Assembly (NCBI GenBank): GCA_028290385.1 | Contig: JAQGJZ010000148.1 | Location: 1 to 7,677, forward strand | From: Enterovirga sp. | Lineage (GTDB): Bacteria; Pseudomonadota; Alphaproteobacteria; Rhizobiales; Beijerinckiaceae | Length of the DNA: 7,677 nt | Direction: 5' to 3' | Shown here: positions 1-5,628 of the stretch, one piece after another | How positions within the stretch are numbered: position 1 is the stretch's first letter | Layout: the number at the start of each line of letters is the position of its first letter | Translations under genes and position numbers: made by a program | The notes under the pieces: generated by a model | Told to the model about the DNA's origin: nothing | Seen by the model: only the letters and a program-made list of their open reading frames with translations | The model's database searches: none

Positions 1-1491
1 CTCACCATCGAGGCCCGGCGCGCGCCCGAGGCTTCGGACGACCGCTCGTCCGAAGCGGGGGATGAGGACGCGGGCCCGCCGGCGGCGCCCGCCCTGGCAG
101 CGCTGGACATCCATGAGCTGATCGCCCGGGCCACGGGCGGCGCGACCCAGACCGCCGCCGCCGCGCAGGCGGCTGCGGCCGAGGCCTCGGTGGCCGCGGC
201 CCAGATCATCCCGCTCAGGAGCCCGCCGGCCCGTGGCGTGGAGAGTGCGCCTAGGAGGGACGAGGTCCAGGCCGTGCCCGCGGCCAATCCGACCATCCGA
301 GTCGATCTCGAGCGGGTGGACCGCCTGATCAATCTCGTGGGTGAACTCGTCATCAACCAGGCGATGCTGGCGCAGCGGGTGCTGGAAAGCGGTCTTGCGC
401 GCTCGTCCGGGATCGGGGTCGGGCTGGATGATCTCGAGCTGCTCACGCGCGAGATCCAGGACAGCGTCATGGCCATTCGGGCGCAGCCCGTGAAATCGGT
501 GTTCCAGCGCATGCCCCGCCTTGTGCGGGAGGTCGCGCACGCGACGGGCAAGCAGGTCCGCCTCGTGGTGGACGGGGAGGGGACGGAGGTCGACAAGACC
601 GTGATCGAGCGCCTCGCGGACCCGATCACCCATATGATCCGCAACGCGATCGACCACGGGCTCGAGTCGCCCGAGGCTCGGCTCGCGGCCGGCAAGCCCG
701 CCGAAGGCGTCGTCCGCCTCGCGGCGCTGCATCGCAGCGGCCGCATCGTGATCGAGGTCGCGGACGATGGCGGCGGCATCAACCGTCCGCGCGTCCGCCA
801 GATCGCGATCGACAAGGGGCTTATCGCGGCCGACGCGAACCTGACGGACGAGGAAACTGACAACCTCATCTTCATGCCCGGCTTCTCGACCGCCGAGACG
901 GTCTCGGACATCTCGGGACGCGGGGTCGGCATGGATGTGGTGCGGCGCTCCATCCAGGCGCTCGGCGGACGCATCAGCATCGCGTCGCGCCCGGGCCAGG
1001 GCTCGACCTTCACGCTCAGCCTGCCGCTCACGCTCGCGGTGCTCGACGGCATGGTCGTATCCGTGAGCGGCCAGACCTTTGTGCTGCCGATCACCACCGT
1101 GATGGAAACGCTGCAGCCGAAGCCGGGGGAAGTTCGCCGCCTGGAAGGCAGCGCGCCGCTTCTTCTCATCCGGGATCGCTACGTGCCGATCCTCGATGTC
1201 GGCCACCGGCTCGGATACCGGGCCGGACCGAGCGAGCCGACGGAGGGCGTGGCGCTCCTGGTCGAAGGCGAGGACAGGCGCAGCGCCGCCCTGCTCGTCG
1301 ACACGATCCTCGGCCAGCGTCAAGTCGTCATCAAGAGCCTCGAGGCGAACTACCAGCGCGTGCCCGGCATCGCGGCCGCGACGATCCTCGGGGATGGCCG
1401 TGTCGCCCTGATCCTGGATGTCGACGCCGTCATCCGCGGCCCGACCACCGAGCCCGTACCCGCCGAATCCCGCCTCCTCGCAGCAGGTTGA
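1..1491 (+). CDS. cheA: Chemotaxis histidine kinase CheA, C-terminal 496 residues (5' partial)
   Basis: CheA autophosphorylates on a histidine under receptor control and passes the phosphate to CheY and CheB. The frame is open from base 1 to the TGA, so the gene starts upstream; the GTG at 190 lies inside an Ala-rich linker and is not the real start. The H-box (P1) and most of P2 are outside the window; the first residues, LTIE, look like the last strand of the P2-like domain. Counting from base 1: linker 5-96; dimerisation helices about 97-165 (RVDLERVDRLINLVGEL); ATPase domain about 181-341 with N-box HMIRNAIDHGLE (211-222), G1 DDGGG (255-259), F-box GFSTAE (294-299) and G2 GRGVG (306-310); CheW-like P5 about 347-479, which docks CheW and receptors. 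All ATP-binding motifs are intact. It is the first of seven packed chemotaxis genes; cheW starts 3 nt after its stop. Confidence 0.98.
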   Translation, partial: LTIEARRAPEASDDRSSEAGDEDAGPPAAPALAALDIHELIARATGGATQTAAAAQAAAAEASVAAAQIIPLRSPPARGVESAPRRDEVQAVPAANPTIRVDLERVDRLINLVGELVINQAMLAQRVLESGLARSSGIGVGLDDLELLTREIQDSVMAIRAQPVKSVFQRMPRLVREVAHATGKQVRLVVDGEGTEVDKTVIERLADPITHMIRNAIDHGLESPEARLAAGKPAEGVVRLAALHRSGRIVIEVADDGGGINRPRVRQIAIDKGLIAADANLTDEETDNLIFMPGFSTAETVSDISGRGVGMDVVRRSIQALGGRISIASRPGQGSTFTLSLPLTLAVLDGMVVSVSGQTFVLPITTVMETLQPKPGEVRRLEGSAPLLLIRDRYVPILDVGHRLGYRAGPSEPTEGVALLVEGEDRRSAALLVDTILGQRQVVIKSLEANYQRVPGIAAATILGDGRVALILDVDAVIRGPTTEPVPAESRLLAAG

Positions 1492-1497
1492 TCGATG
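1489..1497 (+). repeat. Junction 9-mer TGATCGATG (cheA stop/cheW start)
   Basis: The cheA stop TGA, a TCG spacer and the cheW ATG form a 9-mer that recurs exactly at the cheW/cheR junction (1957-1965). The 3-nt spacing is suited to termination-reinitiation. Confidence 0.6.
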
Positions 1498-1959
1498 ATC
1501 GCCGAATCCGCCGTCCCGGGTTCCGCCCGGAAGGAGCTCATCGCCTTTCGCATCGGTGCGCAGGAATTCTGCGTCGACATCCAGGCCGTCCGCGAGATCC
1601 GAGGCTGGACGCCGGCGACGCCGCTGCCGCACTCGCCCGGTTTCGTGCGCGGGGTCATCAACCTGCGCGGCGCCGTCCTGCCCGTGATCGACCTCGCGGC
1701 CCGACTCGGGCTGCCGGCCGCGGAGCCCAGCGCGCGCCACGTCATCATCGTGTCGCGGATTGGCCATCAGCTCGTCGGCCTGCTGGTCGATGCCGTCTCG
1801 GACATTCTCACCGTGCCCGACGAAGCGGTGCAGCCGACGCCTGACGTGGCCTATGACGCGGACCGGGCCTTCGTGAAGGGGCTGCTCCCCGTGGAAGGAC
1901 GGCTGATCAGCCTCGTGTCGCTCGACCGCCTGCTCCCCGAACAGGCCGAGGCTGCCTGA
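1495..1959 (+). CDS. cheW: Chemotaxis coupling protein CheW
   Basis: CheW is a cytoplasmic adaptor that joins chemoreceptor tips to the P5 domain of CheA in the signalling array. The 154-residue protein is a single CheW domain of normal family length: it opens with [16 protein letters not shown], followed by the charged turn VREIR, and has the hallmark [15 protein letters not shown] near residues 56-70, then a second half with [11 protein letters not shown]. The ATG at 1495 is favoured because it lies 3 nt after the cheA stop, with a short AGG (1485-1487) 7 nt upstream, and it leaves only a short N-terminal tail before the domain. The weak ribosome site suggests translation coupled to cheA. 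Nothing appears missing or unusual. Confidence 0.97.
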   Translation: MIAESAVPGSARKELIAFRIGAQEFCVDIQAVREIRGWTPATPLPHSPGFVRGVINLRGAVLPVIDLAARLGLPAAEPSARHVIIVSRIGHQLVGLLVDAVSDILTVPDEAVQPTPDVAYDADRAFVKGLLPVEGRLISLVSLDRLLPEQAEAA

Positions 1960-1965
1960 TCGATG
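1957..1965 (+). repeat. Junction 9-mer TGATCGATG (cheW stop/cheR start)
   Basis: This is the second exact copy of the stop-spacer-start 9-mer seen at 1489-1497. Here the upstream ribosome site is weak and distant, which strengthens the case for coupled translation of cheR after cheW. Confidence 0.6.
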
Positions 1966-2829
1966 GGGATTGCGTCAGTCAGGGAAGGCGAGCGCTCGAT
2001 CGTCGGTGGCGAGTTCCCGTTCACCGACCGGGATTTCAAGCAGATCGCCGCGATGCTGTACGCGGATGCCGGGCTCGCCCTGCCCGAGAGCAAGGCGACC
2101 CTCGTTTATTCGCGGCTGGCGAAGCGCCTGCGGGCGCTCGGCCTGGAAAGCTTCCGCCAGTACTGCACGCTCGTGTCGGAGGCGGAGGGCGCGGGCGAGC
2201 GCCGCAACATGCTGGCCGCCCTCACGACCAACGTCACCCGCTTCTTTCGCGAGCCGCACCATTTCGAGCACCTGAAGGCCGAGGTGCTGCCGCGCCTGCT
2301 GCAGAGCGCGCGCCGCAGCGGGCGCGTCCGGCTGTGGTCGGCCGGCTGCTCCACCGGCCAGGAGCCGTACTCCATCGCGCTCACCGTGCTGTCCCTGATG
2401 CCGGACGCCGCGGAGTTCGACGTGAAGATCCTGGCGACCGACATCGATCCGAACGTGCTGACCGCGGCGCGGCGCGGCACCTATTCGCAGACGGAGGTTT
2501 CGCCGATCCCGGCCGAGCTCGCCCGGCGCTGGATGATCCCGCGCGAGGGCGGGGCGCTCGAGGTCGGCGAGGCGATGCGCGAGCTCGTGGCGTTTCGCGA
2601 GCTGAACCTGATCGGGGCCTGGCCCATGAAGGGGCGCTTCGACGCCATCTTCTGCCGCAACGTCGTCATCTATTTCGACGAGCCGACCCAGCACCGGATG
2701 TGGGGCCGGTTCCGGGGGCTGCTGCAGCCCGGCGGCCGCCTTTACGTCGGCCATTCCGAGCGCGTGACCGATGACGGTTTCCGCACGGCCGGCCTGACCA
2801 CCTACGCGCTCGCCGGAGGCCGGGCGTGA
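1963..2829 (+). CDS. cheR: Chemoreceptor glutamate methyltransferase CheR
   Basis: CheR uses S-adenosylmethionine to methylate glutamates of chemoreceptors during adaptation. The 288-residue protein has the usual two parts: an N-terminal helical domain (about 17-95), ending in [10 protein letters not shown], and a SAM-dependent methyltransferase domain (about 96-285). Visible motifs are the SAM-binding [12 protein letters not shown] (126-137), the acidic ATDID with D160 that normally contacts [13 protein letters not shown] (231-240) and the late [10 protein letters not shown]. The ATG at 1963 lies 3 nt after the cheW stop. Its nearest purine-rich site (GAGG, 1948-1951) is 11 nt away, so initiation probably depends on coupling to cheW. 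The first 16 residues are a non-conserved tail. The last 4 bases overlap cheB. I see no TPR or other C-terminal extension, so this is the simple operon-borne CheR type. Confidence 0.97.
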   Translation: MGIASVREGERSIVGGEFPFTDRDFKQIAAMLYADAGLALPESKATLVYSRLAKRLRALGLESFRQYCTLVSEAEGAGERRNMLAALTTNVTRFFREPHHFEHLKAEVLPRLLQSARRSGRVRLWSAGCSTGQEPYSIALTVLSLMPDAAEFDVKILATDIDPNVLTAARRGTYSQTEVSPIPAELARRWMIPREGGALEVGEAMRELVAFRELNLIGAWPMKGRFDAIFCRNVVIYFDEPTQHRMWGRFRGLLQPGGRLYVGHSERVTDDGFRTAGLTTYALAGGRA

Positions 2830-3866
2830 CCAGGACGACGGTGCTGGTGGTCGACGATTCGCTCACCATGCGCAGCATCGTGTCGGCGATGCTGCAGAGC
2901 GACCCCGAGATCGAGGTGGTGGGCACGGCCGGCGATCCGCTCCAGGCGCGCGAGGCCATCAAGGCCCTCAACCCGGACGTGGTCACGCTGGATATCGAGA
3001 TGCCGAACATGAGCGGCCTCGAATTCCTGGAAAAGATCATGCGGCTGCGGCCCATGCCGGTGATCATGATCTCGAGCCTGACCCAGCAGGGCGCGGAGGC
3101 GAGCATCCGGGCGCTCGAACTCGGCGCCTTCGACTGCATCGGCAAGCCCACGGACGGCCACTCGGCCGCCGAAGCGTTTGCCGAGCTCGCCGCCAAGGTG
3201 AAGGCCGCCAAGCGCTCGCGGCCGCGCCAGGCAGGCCCCGTCAAGGCTCCGGCCCCGCAGGCCCAAAGCTTCGAGCCGAACGGGCGCGTGGTTGCGATCG
3301 GCTCTTCCACGGGCGGGGTCGAAGCCCTGCTCACGATCATTTCGCGATTCCCGGCCAATTGCCCGCCGACCGTGATCACCCAGCACATGCCCGCAGCTTT
3401 CACGGGCAGCTTCGCCCAGCGGCTGGACCGGTTCAGCGCCGCGAAGGTGAGCGTGGCGAAGGAGGGAGCACCGCTGCTGCCGGGTCACGTCTACCTGGCG
3501 CCGGGGGGTGCGACGCACCTTGAGGTGTCCGGCGCGACCGCGTTGCGCTGCCGCCTGCGCGAGGGCGACCTGGTGAACGGACATCGGCCCTCCGTTGACC
3601 GTTTGTTCGAGTCGGTCGCGGCCAGTGCCGGCGAGAACGCGGTCGGCGTCATCCTCACCGGCATGGGCCGCGACGGCGCCCAGGGGCTCCTGGCAATGCG
3701 TCGCATCAATGCGACCACTCTCGGTCAGGATGAATTCACGAGCGTGGTCTACGGCATGCCGCGGGTGGCCCACGAAATTGGCGCCGTCGAGCGGCAGCTC
3801 CCCCTGTCGAGAATAGCCGGCGAGGTGCTCCGGCTCTGTAATCAGTACGTGGAAGAGAGGGTCTGA
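2826..3866 (+). CDS. cheB: Receptor methylesterase/deamidase and response regulator CheB
   Basis: CheB removes receptor methyl groups and deamidates receptor glutamines once CheA phosphorylates its receiver domain. The receiver spans about 5-125 with D10-D11, phospho-acceptor D56, S83/S84 and K107. A Pro/Ala/Lys/Arg-rich linker (about 126-152) leads to the esterase domain (about 153-340). The catalytic triad is S161 (in IGSSTGG), H187 (in QHMP) and D283 (in GMGRDG); the spacings of 26 and 96 residues match the Salmonella enzyme (S164, H190, D286) exactly. The GTG start is chosen because it puts the receiver strand VLVVDDS right after the N-terminus and makes a GTGA overlap with cheR. No receptor or pentapeptide sequence is present here to show how it is tethered. 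Confidence 0.97.
   Translation: MTRTTVLVVDDSLTMRSIVSAMLQSDPEIEVVGTAGDPLQAREAIKALNPDVVTLDIEMPNMSGLEFLEKIMRLRPMPVIMISSLTQQGAEASIRALELGAFDCIGKPTDGHSAAEAFAELAAKVKAAKRSRPRQAGPVKAPAPQAQSFEPNGRVVAIGSSTGGVEALLTIISRFPANCPPTVITQHMPAAFTGSFAQRLDRFSAAKVSVAKEGAPLLPGHVYLAPGGATHLEVSGATALRCRLREGDLVNGHRPSVDRLFESVAASAGENAVGVILTGMGRDGAQGLLAMRRINATTLGQDEFTSVVYGMPRVAHEIGAVERQLPLSRIAGEVLRLCNQYVEERV
3851..3860 (+). promoter_or_regulatory. Strong ribosome binding site of cheY
   Basis: GGAAGAGAGG lies inside the last codons of cheB and ends 5 nt before the cheY ATG. It is much closer to consensus than the sites before cheW and cheR, so cheY probably initiates efficiently on its own as well as by coupling. Confidence 0.7.
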
Positions 3867-4255
3867 TGCCCGCCGCCAAGAACATCAGCGTCATAGTCGC
3901 CGACGATCAGGCGTCCATGCGATCGCTGATCCGCAACAGCCTGGAGCAGATCGGCTTCGCGGATATCCGCGAGGCCCGCGACGGGGAAGAATGCCTGAAA
4001 GGGGTGATCGCTCGACCGGCGAATCTCGTCATCTCCGACTTCAACATGCCGAACCTGGACGGGATCGGCCTTCTGCGCGCGATCCGGATGCACCCCCCGA
4101 CCAGCAAGATCGCCTTCATCATGCTCACCGGCCGGGCCGATATCGAGCTCCTGAAACAGGCCAAGGAATACGGGGTGAACAATTACGTGGTGAAGCCTTT
4201 CACGGTGGCCGGGTTGAGGGAGCGGATCGAGGCCGTGTTCGGCAGGCTTTCGTGA
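3866..4255 (+). CDS. cheY: Single-domain response regulator CheY (CheY2-like, probable motor regulator)
   Basis: CheY is phosphorylated by CheA and then binds the flagellar motor switch. The 129 residues form one receiver domain with all key positions: D13-D14 (Mg2+), phosphorylation site D58, T88, Y107 and K110, each one residue after the E. coli numbering. The stretch VISDFNMP around D58, the AFIxLT strand and the C-terminal IEAVFG resemble the S. meliloti CheY2 sequence as I recall it. Its place between cheB and cheD is also that of cheY2, which supports a motor role over a phosphate-sink role, though the sequence alone cannot prove it. The ATG overlaps the cheB stop by 1 nt (TGATG) and has the strong purine site GGAAGAGAGG at 3851-3860, the best ribosome site in the operon, consistent with a need for more CheY than CheB. 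Confidence 0.95.
   Translation: MPAAKNISVIVADDQASMRSLIRNSLEQIGFADIREARDGEECLKGVIARPANLVISDFNMPNLDGIGLLRAIRMHPPTSKIAFIMLTGRADIELLKQAKEYGVNNYVVKPFTVAGLRERIEAVFGRLS
4241..4246 (+). promoter_or_regulatory. Probable ribosome binding site deciding the cheD start
   Basis: GGCAGG lies in the final codons of cheY, 5 nt before the GTG at 4252. It supports that GTG as the cheD start over longer in-frame starts that lie deep inside cheY, for example at 3991. Confidence 0.6.
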
Positions 4256-4836
4256 GGGGGCGGCCGAAGGCGGGCCTGACCACCGAGAACGGTGCCGCTC
4301 CGGCGGGCCGGCGCGTGCACATCGTGCAGGGCGCGTATGAAGTCACCCGCGATCCGCAGGTCGTCCTGACGACGCTTCTCGGCTCCTGCGTCGCGGCCTG
4401 CGTCCATGACCCGGTCGCGGAAATCGGGGGAATGAACCACTTCCTCCTGCCCGACGCGGAGGGGGCCGGCGACAGCGCCGACGTGCGCTACGGCGTCCAT
4501 TCGATGGAGCTCCTGATCAACGGCATCCTGCAGCTCGGCGGCCGCCGCGAGCGCCTGCGGGTCTGGCTTTTCGGCGGCGCCAAGCTGTTCGACCGTCTGG
4601 TCGATATCGGGGCCAAGAACGCCGCCTTCGCGGAGCAGTTCGTCCGGCGCGAGGAGCTGATCCCGATGGGGGGCAGCCTGGGCGGCCTCAAGGCGCGGCG
4701 CATCCAGTTCTGGCCCGTCGCGGGCCGTCCGCGCCAGCTCCTGCTCAAGCAGGCGGAGCCCGGCCTGACGGCGCCGCCCGTCCTCGATTCCCGCCCTCCA
4801 CGGGTGCAGCCCGGCTCGGCCGTGGAACTCTTCTGA
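4252..4836 (+). CDS. cheD: Chemoreceptor glutamine deamidase CheD
   Basis: CheD hydrolyses specific receptor glutamines to glutamates, setting their signalling state and creating methylation sites. The frame is open well into cheY, but the only sensible start is GTG at 4252: it forms a GTGA overlap with the cheY stop, has GGCAGG 5 nt upstream, and gives 194 residues, close to normal family length. Residues encoded further upstream are an out-of-frame shadow of cheY. The catalytic residues fit: T40, C46 (in LGSCV) and H63 (in MNHFLLP), with spacings of 6 and 17 as for T21, C27 and H44 of Thermotoga CheD. Also visible are YGVHSMELLINGI and the glycine-rich FGGAKLF. The protein ends in AVELF after a Pro-rich tail. 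No CheC gene, the usual CheD partner in other phyla, is present here. The next gene starts 17 nt downstream. Confidence 0.95.
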   Translation: MRGRPKAGLTTENGAAPAGRRVHIVQGAYEVTRDPQVVLTTLLGSCVAACVHDPVAEIGGMNHFLLPDAEGAGDSADVRYGVHSMELLINGILQLGGRRERLRVWLFGGAKLFDRLVDIGAKNAAFAEQFVRREELIPMGGSLGGLKARRIQFWPVAGRPRQLLLKQAEPGLTAPPVLDSRPPRVQPGSAVELF

Positions 4837-4843
4837 ACCCAGC

Positions 4844-4847
4844 AGGG
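4844..4847 (+). promoter_or_regulatory. Ribosome binding site supporting the GTG start of the cheT-like gene
   Basis: AGGG (within AGCAGGGTGG) lies 6 nt before the GTG at 4854, in the 17-nt gap after cheD. It is the only good site in this gap and supports initiation at that GTG. Confidence 0.55.
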
Positions 4848-4853
4848 TGGACC

Positions 4854-5201
4854 GTGTCGCACCAGGAAATCAGCCTCGCCCGCGTGCTGGACAGCGTTCA
4901 GGAGGAGGTCGCCGCACTCGCCCGGATGAGCGACGAGCTCCAGGATTCGCTGTCGCGGGTGCTCGGCAGCGCCGCCCTCTCCAGCGAGGATCTGCTCGCG
5001 GTGCAGAATCTGGACCTGATCACCCAGCATCTCGGCGCTCTGGCCACCTACGTGAAGCAGCTGTCCAGGCAGGTGCCGGACGCGTGGGCCGTGCGCCCGG
5101 AGCTCGCGGCCGCGACGCTCACCCTGTCGGGCCTCGCGCAGCGGCTGTCCTTCCGGCCCCCGGAGGCGGTGGACGAGGGCGACGATCCGGTCCTGTTCTG
5201 A
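4854..5201 (+). CDS. cheT: CheT-like small chemotaxis protein, probable CheY phosphatase (DxxxQ motif)
   Basis: The 115-residue, mainly helical protein has no signal peptide or membrane segment. A first helix (about 7-38) is followed by a turn and a second long helix (about 43-72) that carries D54-L-I-T-Q58, a DxxxQ motif as in the catalytic helix of the CheZ phosphatase. It is the gene after cheD, as is cheT (formerly orf10) in the S. meliloti operon. S. meliloti CheT is reported to have a DxxxQ helix, to speed dephosphorylation of the sink regulator CheY1 and to bind CheR. Length, motif and position together support this assignment; overall sequence identity was not tested. The C-terminus, VDEGDDPVLF, is acidic and ends in hydrophobic residues, loosely like the CheY-binding tail of CheZ. 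The GTG start has AGGG 6 nt upstream. It appears to be the last gene of the operon. If not CheT, it is an unassigned helical chemotaxis accessory protein. Confidence 0.72.
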   Translation: MSHQEISLARVLDSVQEEVAALARMSDELQDSLSRVLGSAALSSEDLLAVQNLDLITQHLGALATYVKQLSRQVPDAWAVRPELAAATLTLSGLAQRLSFRPPEAVDEGDDPVLF

Positions 5202-5278
5202 GCGCCTGAGACAAAGAATCCGCTCCGCCGCGCCGGATCCGCCTTGCCCAAAACGCTCCGGCCGGGCATCCTCCCGCC
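5202..5278 (+). other. Intergenic gap after the chemotaxis operon, no clear signal
   Basis: This 77-nt gap separates cheT from a small membrane protein gene. It holds a weak 5-bp inverted repeat (ATCCG at 5218-5222, CGGAT at 5234-5238) with no T-tract, and no convincing -35/-10 pair or flagellar-type promoter. I cannot say whether the chemotaxis transcript ends here or reads through. Confidence 0.5.
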
Positions 5279-5542
5279 ATGTCCGTTGTCACCGTCGCAC
5301 TTCTGGTGTTGGCGATCATCGGCACGGCGCTCTTCTGCGTTGCGCTCGGGATCTACAACCGCCTTGTTGTGCTCACGAGCATGCTCATGGAGCTGCGTGA
5401 GCTCGCGGCTGGCAGCCAGGGCGAACTGGTGAAGACGCAGGAGGGGATCGGCAAGGTGAGAACCGATCTCGGCCGCCTCGTGAGCAACGCGAGCGCCGCC
5501 TCCGAGATCGTGCGTTCGGTCACCCGCCTCCCGACCCGCTAA
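5279..5542 (+). CDS. Small single-pass membrane protein of unknown function
   Basis: I do not recognise this 87-residue protein. Residues 4-25 form one hydrophobic helix with a cysteine at 20, followed by YNR and a polar, mostly helical C-terminal part (about 30-83) with spaced leucines and many Glu, Gln, Ser and Arg residues, which could form a coiled coil. The arginine and lysine residues all lie after the membrane helix, suggesting that the C-terminal part faces the cytoplasm. The layout (N-terminal anchor plus short helical tail) resembles small DUF948-type proteins, but no family assignment is claimed. The third codon positions are strongly G/C, as in the neighbours, which supports a real gene. 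The ATG at 5279 has no good ribosome site, so the start is less certain. It lies on the same strand as the chemotaxis genes, 77 nt after cheT, and could be co-transcribed. Confidence 0.65.
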   Translation: MSVVTVALLVLAIIGTALFCVALGIYNRLVVLTSMLMELRELAAGSQGELVKTQEGIGKVRTDLGRLVSNASAASEIVRSVTRLPTR

Positions 5543-5556
5543 ACGCCTTCGCACGC

Positions 5557-5574
5557 GGCCGGGGCAGCCCGGCC
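5557..5574 (+). repeat. Inverted repeat: 7-bp stem, 4-nt loop
   Basis: GGCCGGG (5557-5563) and CCCGGCC (5568-5574) are perfect complements around the loop GCAG, starting 14 nt after the stop of the small membrane protein gene. RNA from this site would form a very stable hairpin. No T-run follows, so it is not a classical intrinsic terminator; it could protect a 3' end or slow polymerase. Confidence 0.7.
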
Positions 5575-5579
5575 ATGCG

Positions 5580-5595
5580 CCGCCAAGCTTGGCGG
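5580..5595. repeat. Perfect 16-bp palindrome CCGCCAAGCTTGGCGG
   Basis: The 16 bases equal their own reverse complement, centred on AAGCTT. The site is 31 nt upstream of the transporter start codon. Twofold symmetry of this length suits an operator for a dimeric regulator; as RNA it could form a 6-bp stem with the loop AGCT. No T-tract follows. Function is inferred from symmetry and position only. Confidence 0.7.
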
Positions 5596-5605
5596 TGGGC
5601 CCCGC

Positions 5606-5628
5606 ATCCGGCATGGCATCGGCCGGAT
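5606..5628 (+). promoter_or_regulatory. Hairpin overlapping the transporter start codon
   Basis: ATCCGGC (5606-5612) and GCCGGAT (5622-5628) are perfect complements around a 9-nt loop. The 3' arm covers the region just before the start and the A and T of the transporter ATG (5627-5629). Folded RNA would hide the initiation region. The loop opens with an ATG (5613) that starts a five-codon reading frame ending in a TGA that overlaps the transporter ATG as ATGA. A role in translational control is inference. Confidence 0.45.

Noticed and set aside
190..192. GTG at 190 as the start of cheA
   Set aside because: The frame is open to base 1 and the residues before it continue a CheA P2/linker; a start here would leave CheA without its phosphorylated histidine domain.
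1975..2754. Minus-strand open frame (259 residues) opposite cheR
   Set aside because: It is an antisense shadow; cheR has all its SAM-binding motifs in the forward frame.
2802..3773. Minus-strand open frame (323 residues) opposite cheB
   Set aside because: It is a His/Arg/Gly-rich antisense shadow of a clear CheB with an intact catalytic triad; no motif supports it.
5218..5238. Inverted repeat ATCCG/CGGAT as a terminator of the chemotaxis operon
   Set aside because: The stem is only 5 bp with an 11-nt loop and no T-tract follows, so it is well within chance for such GC-rich DNA.
5244..5278. TTGCCC at 5244 as a -35 promoter element for the small membrane protein gene
   Set aside because: No -10-like hexamer occurs at a suitable distance; the sequence there is GC-rich.
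5354..5378. YNRLVVL in the small membrane protein as a LemA-family signature
   Set aside because: LemA proteins have a similar YNxLVxL after their membrane helix, but the rest of the protein is far too short and does not follow the family pattern.
5557..5595. The two hairpins after the small membrane protein gene as an intrinsic terminator
   Set aside because: The stems are stable but neither is followed by a run of T, so a classical terminator call is not supported; they are reported only as repeats.
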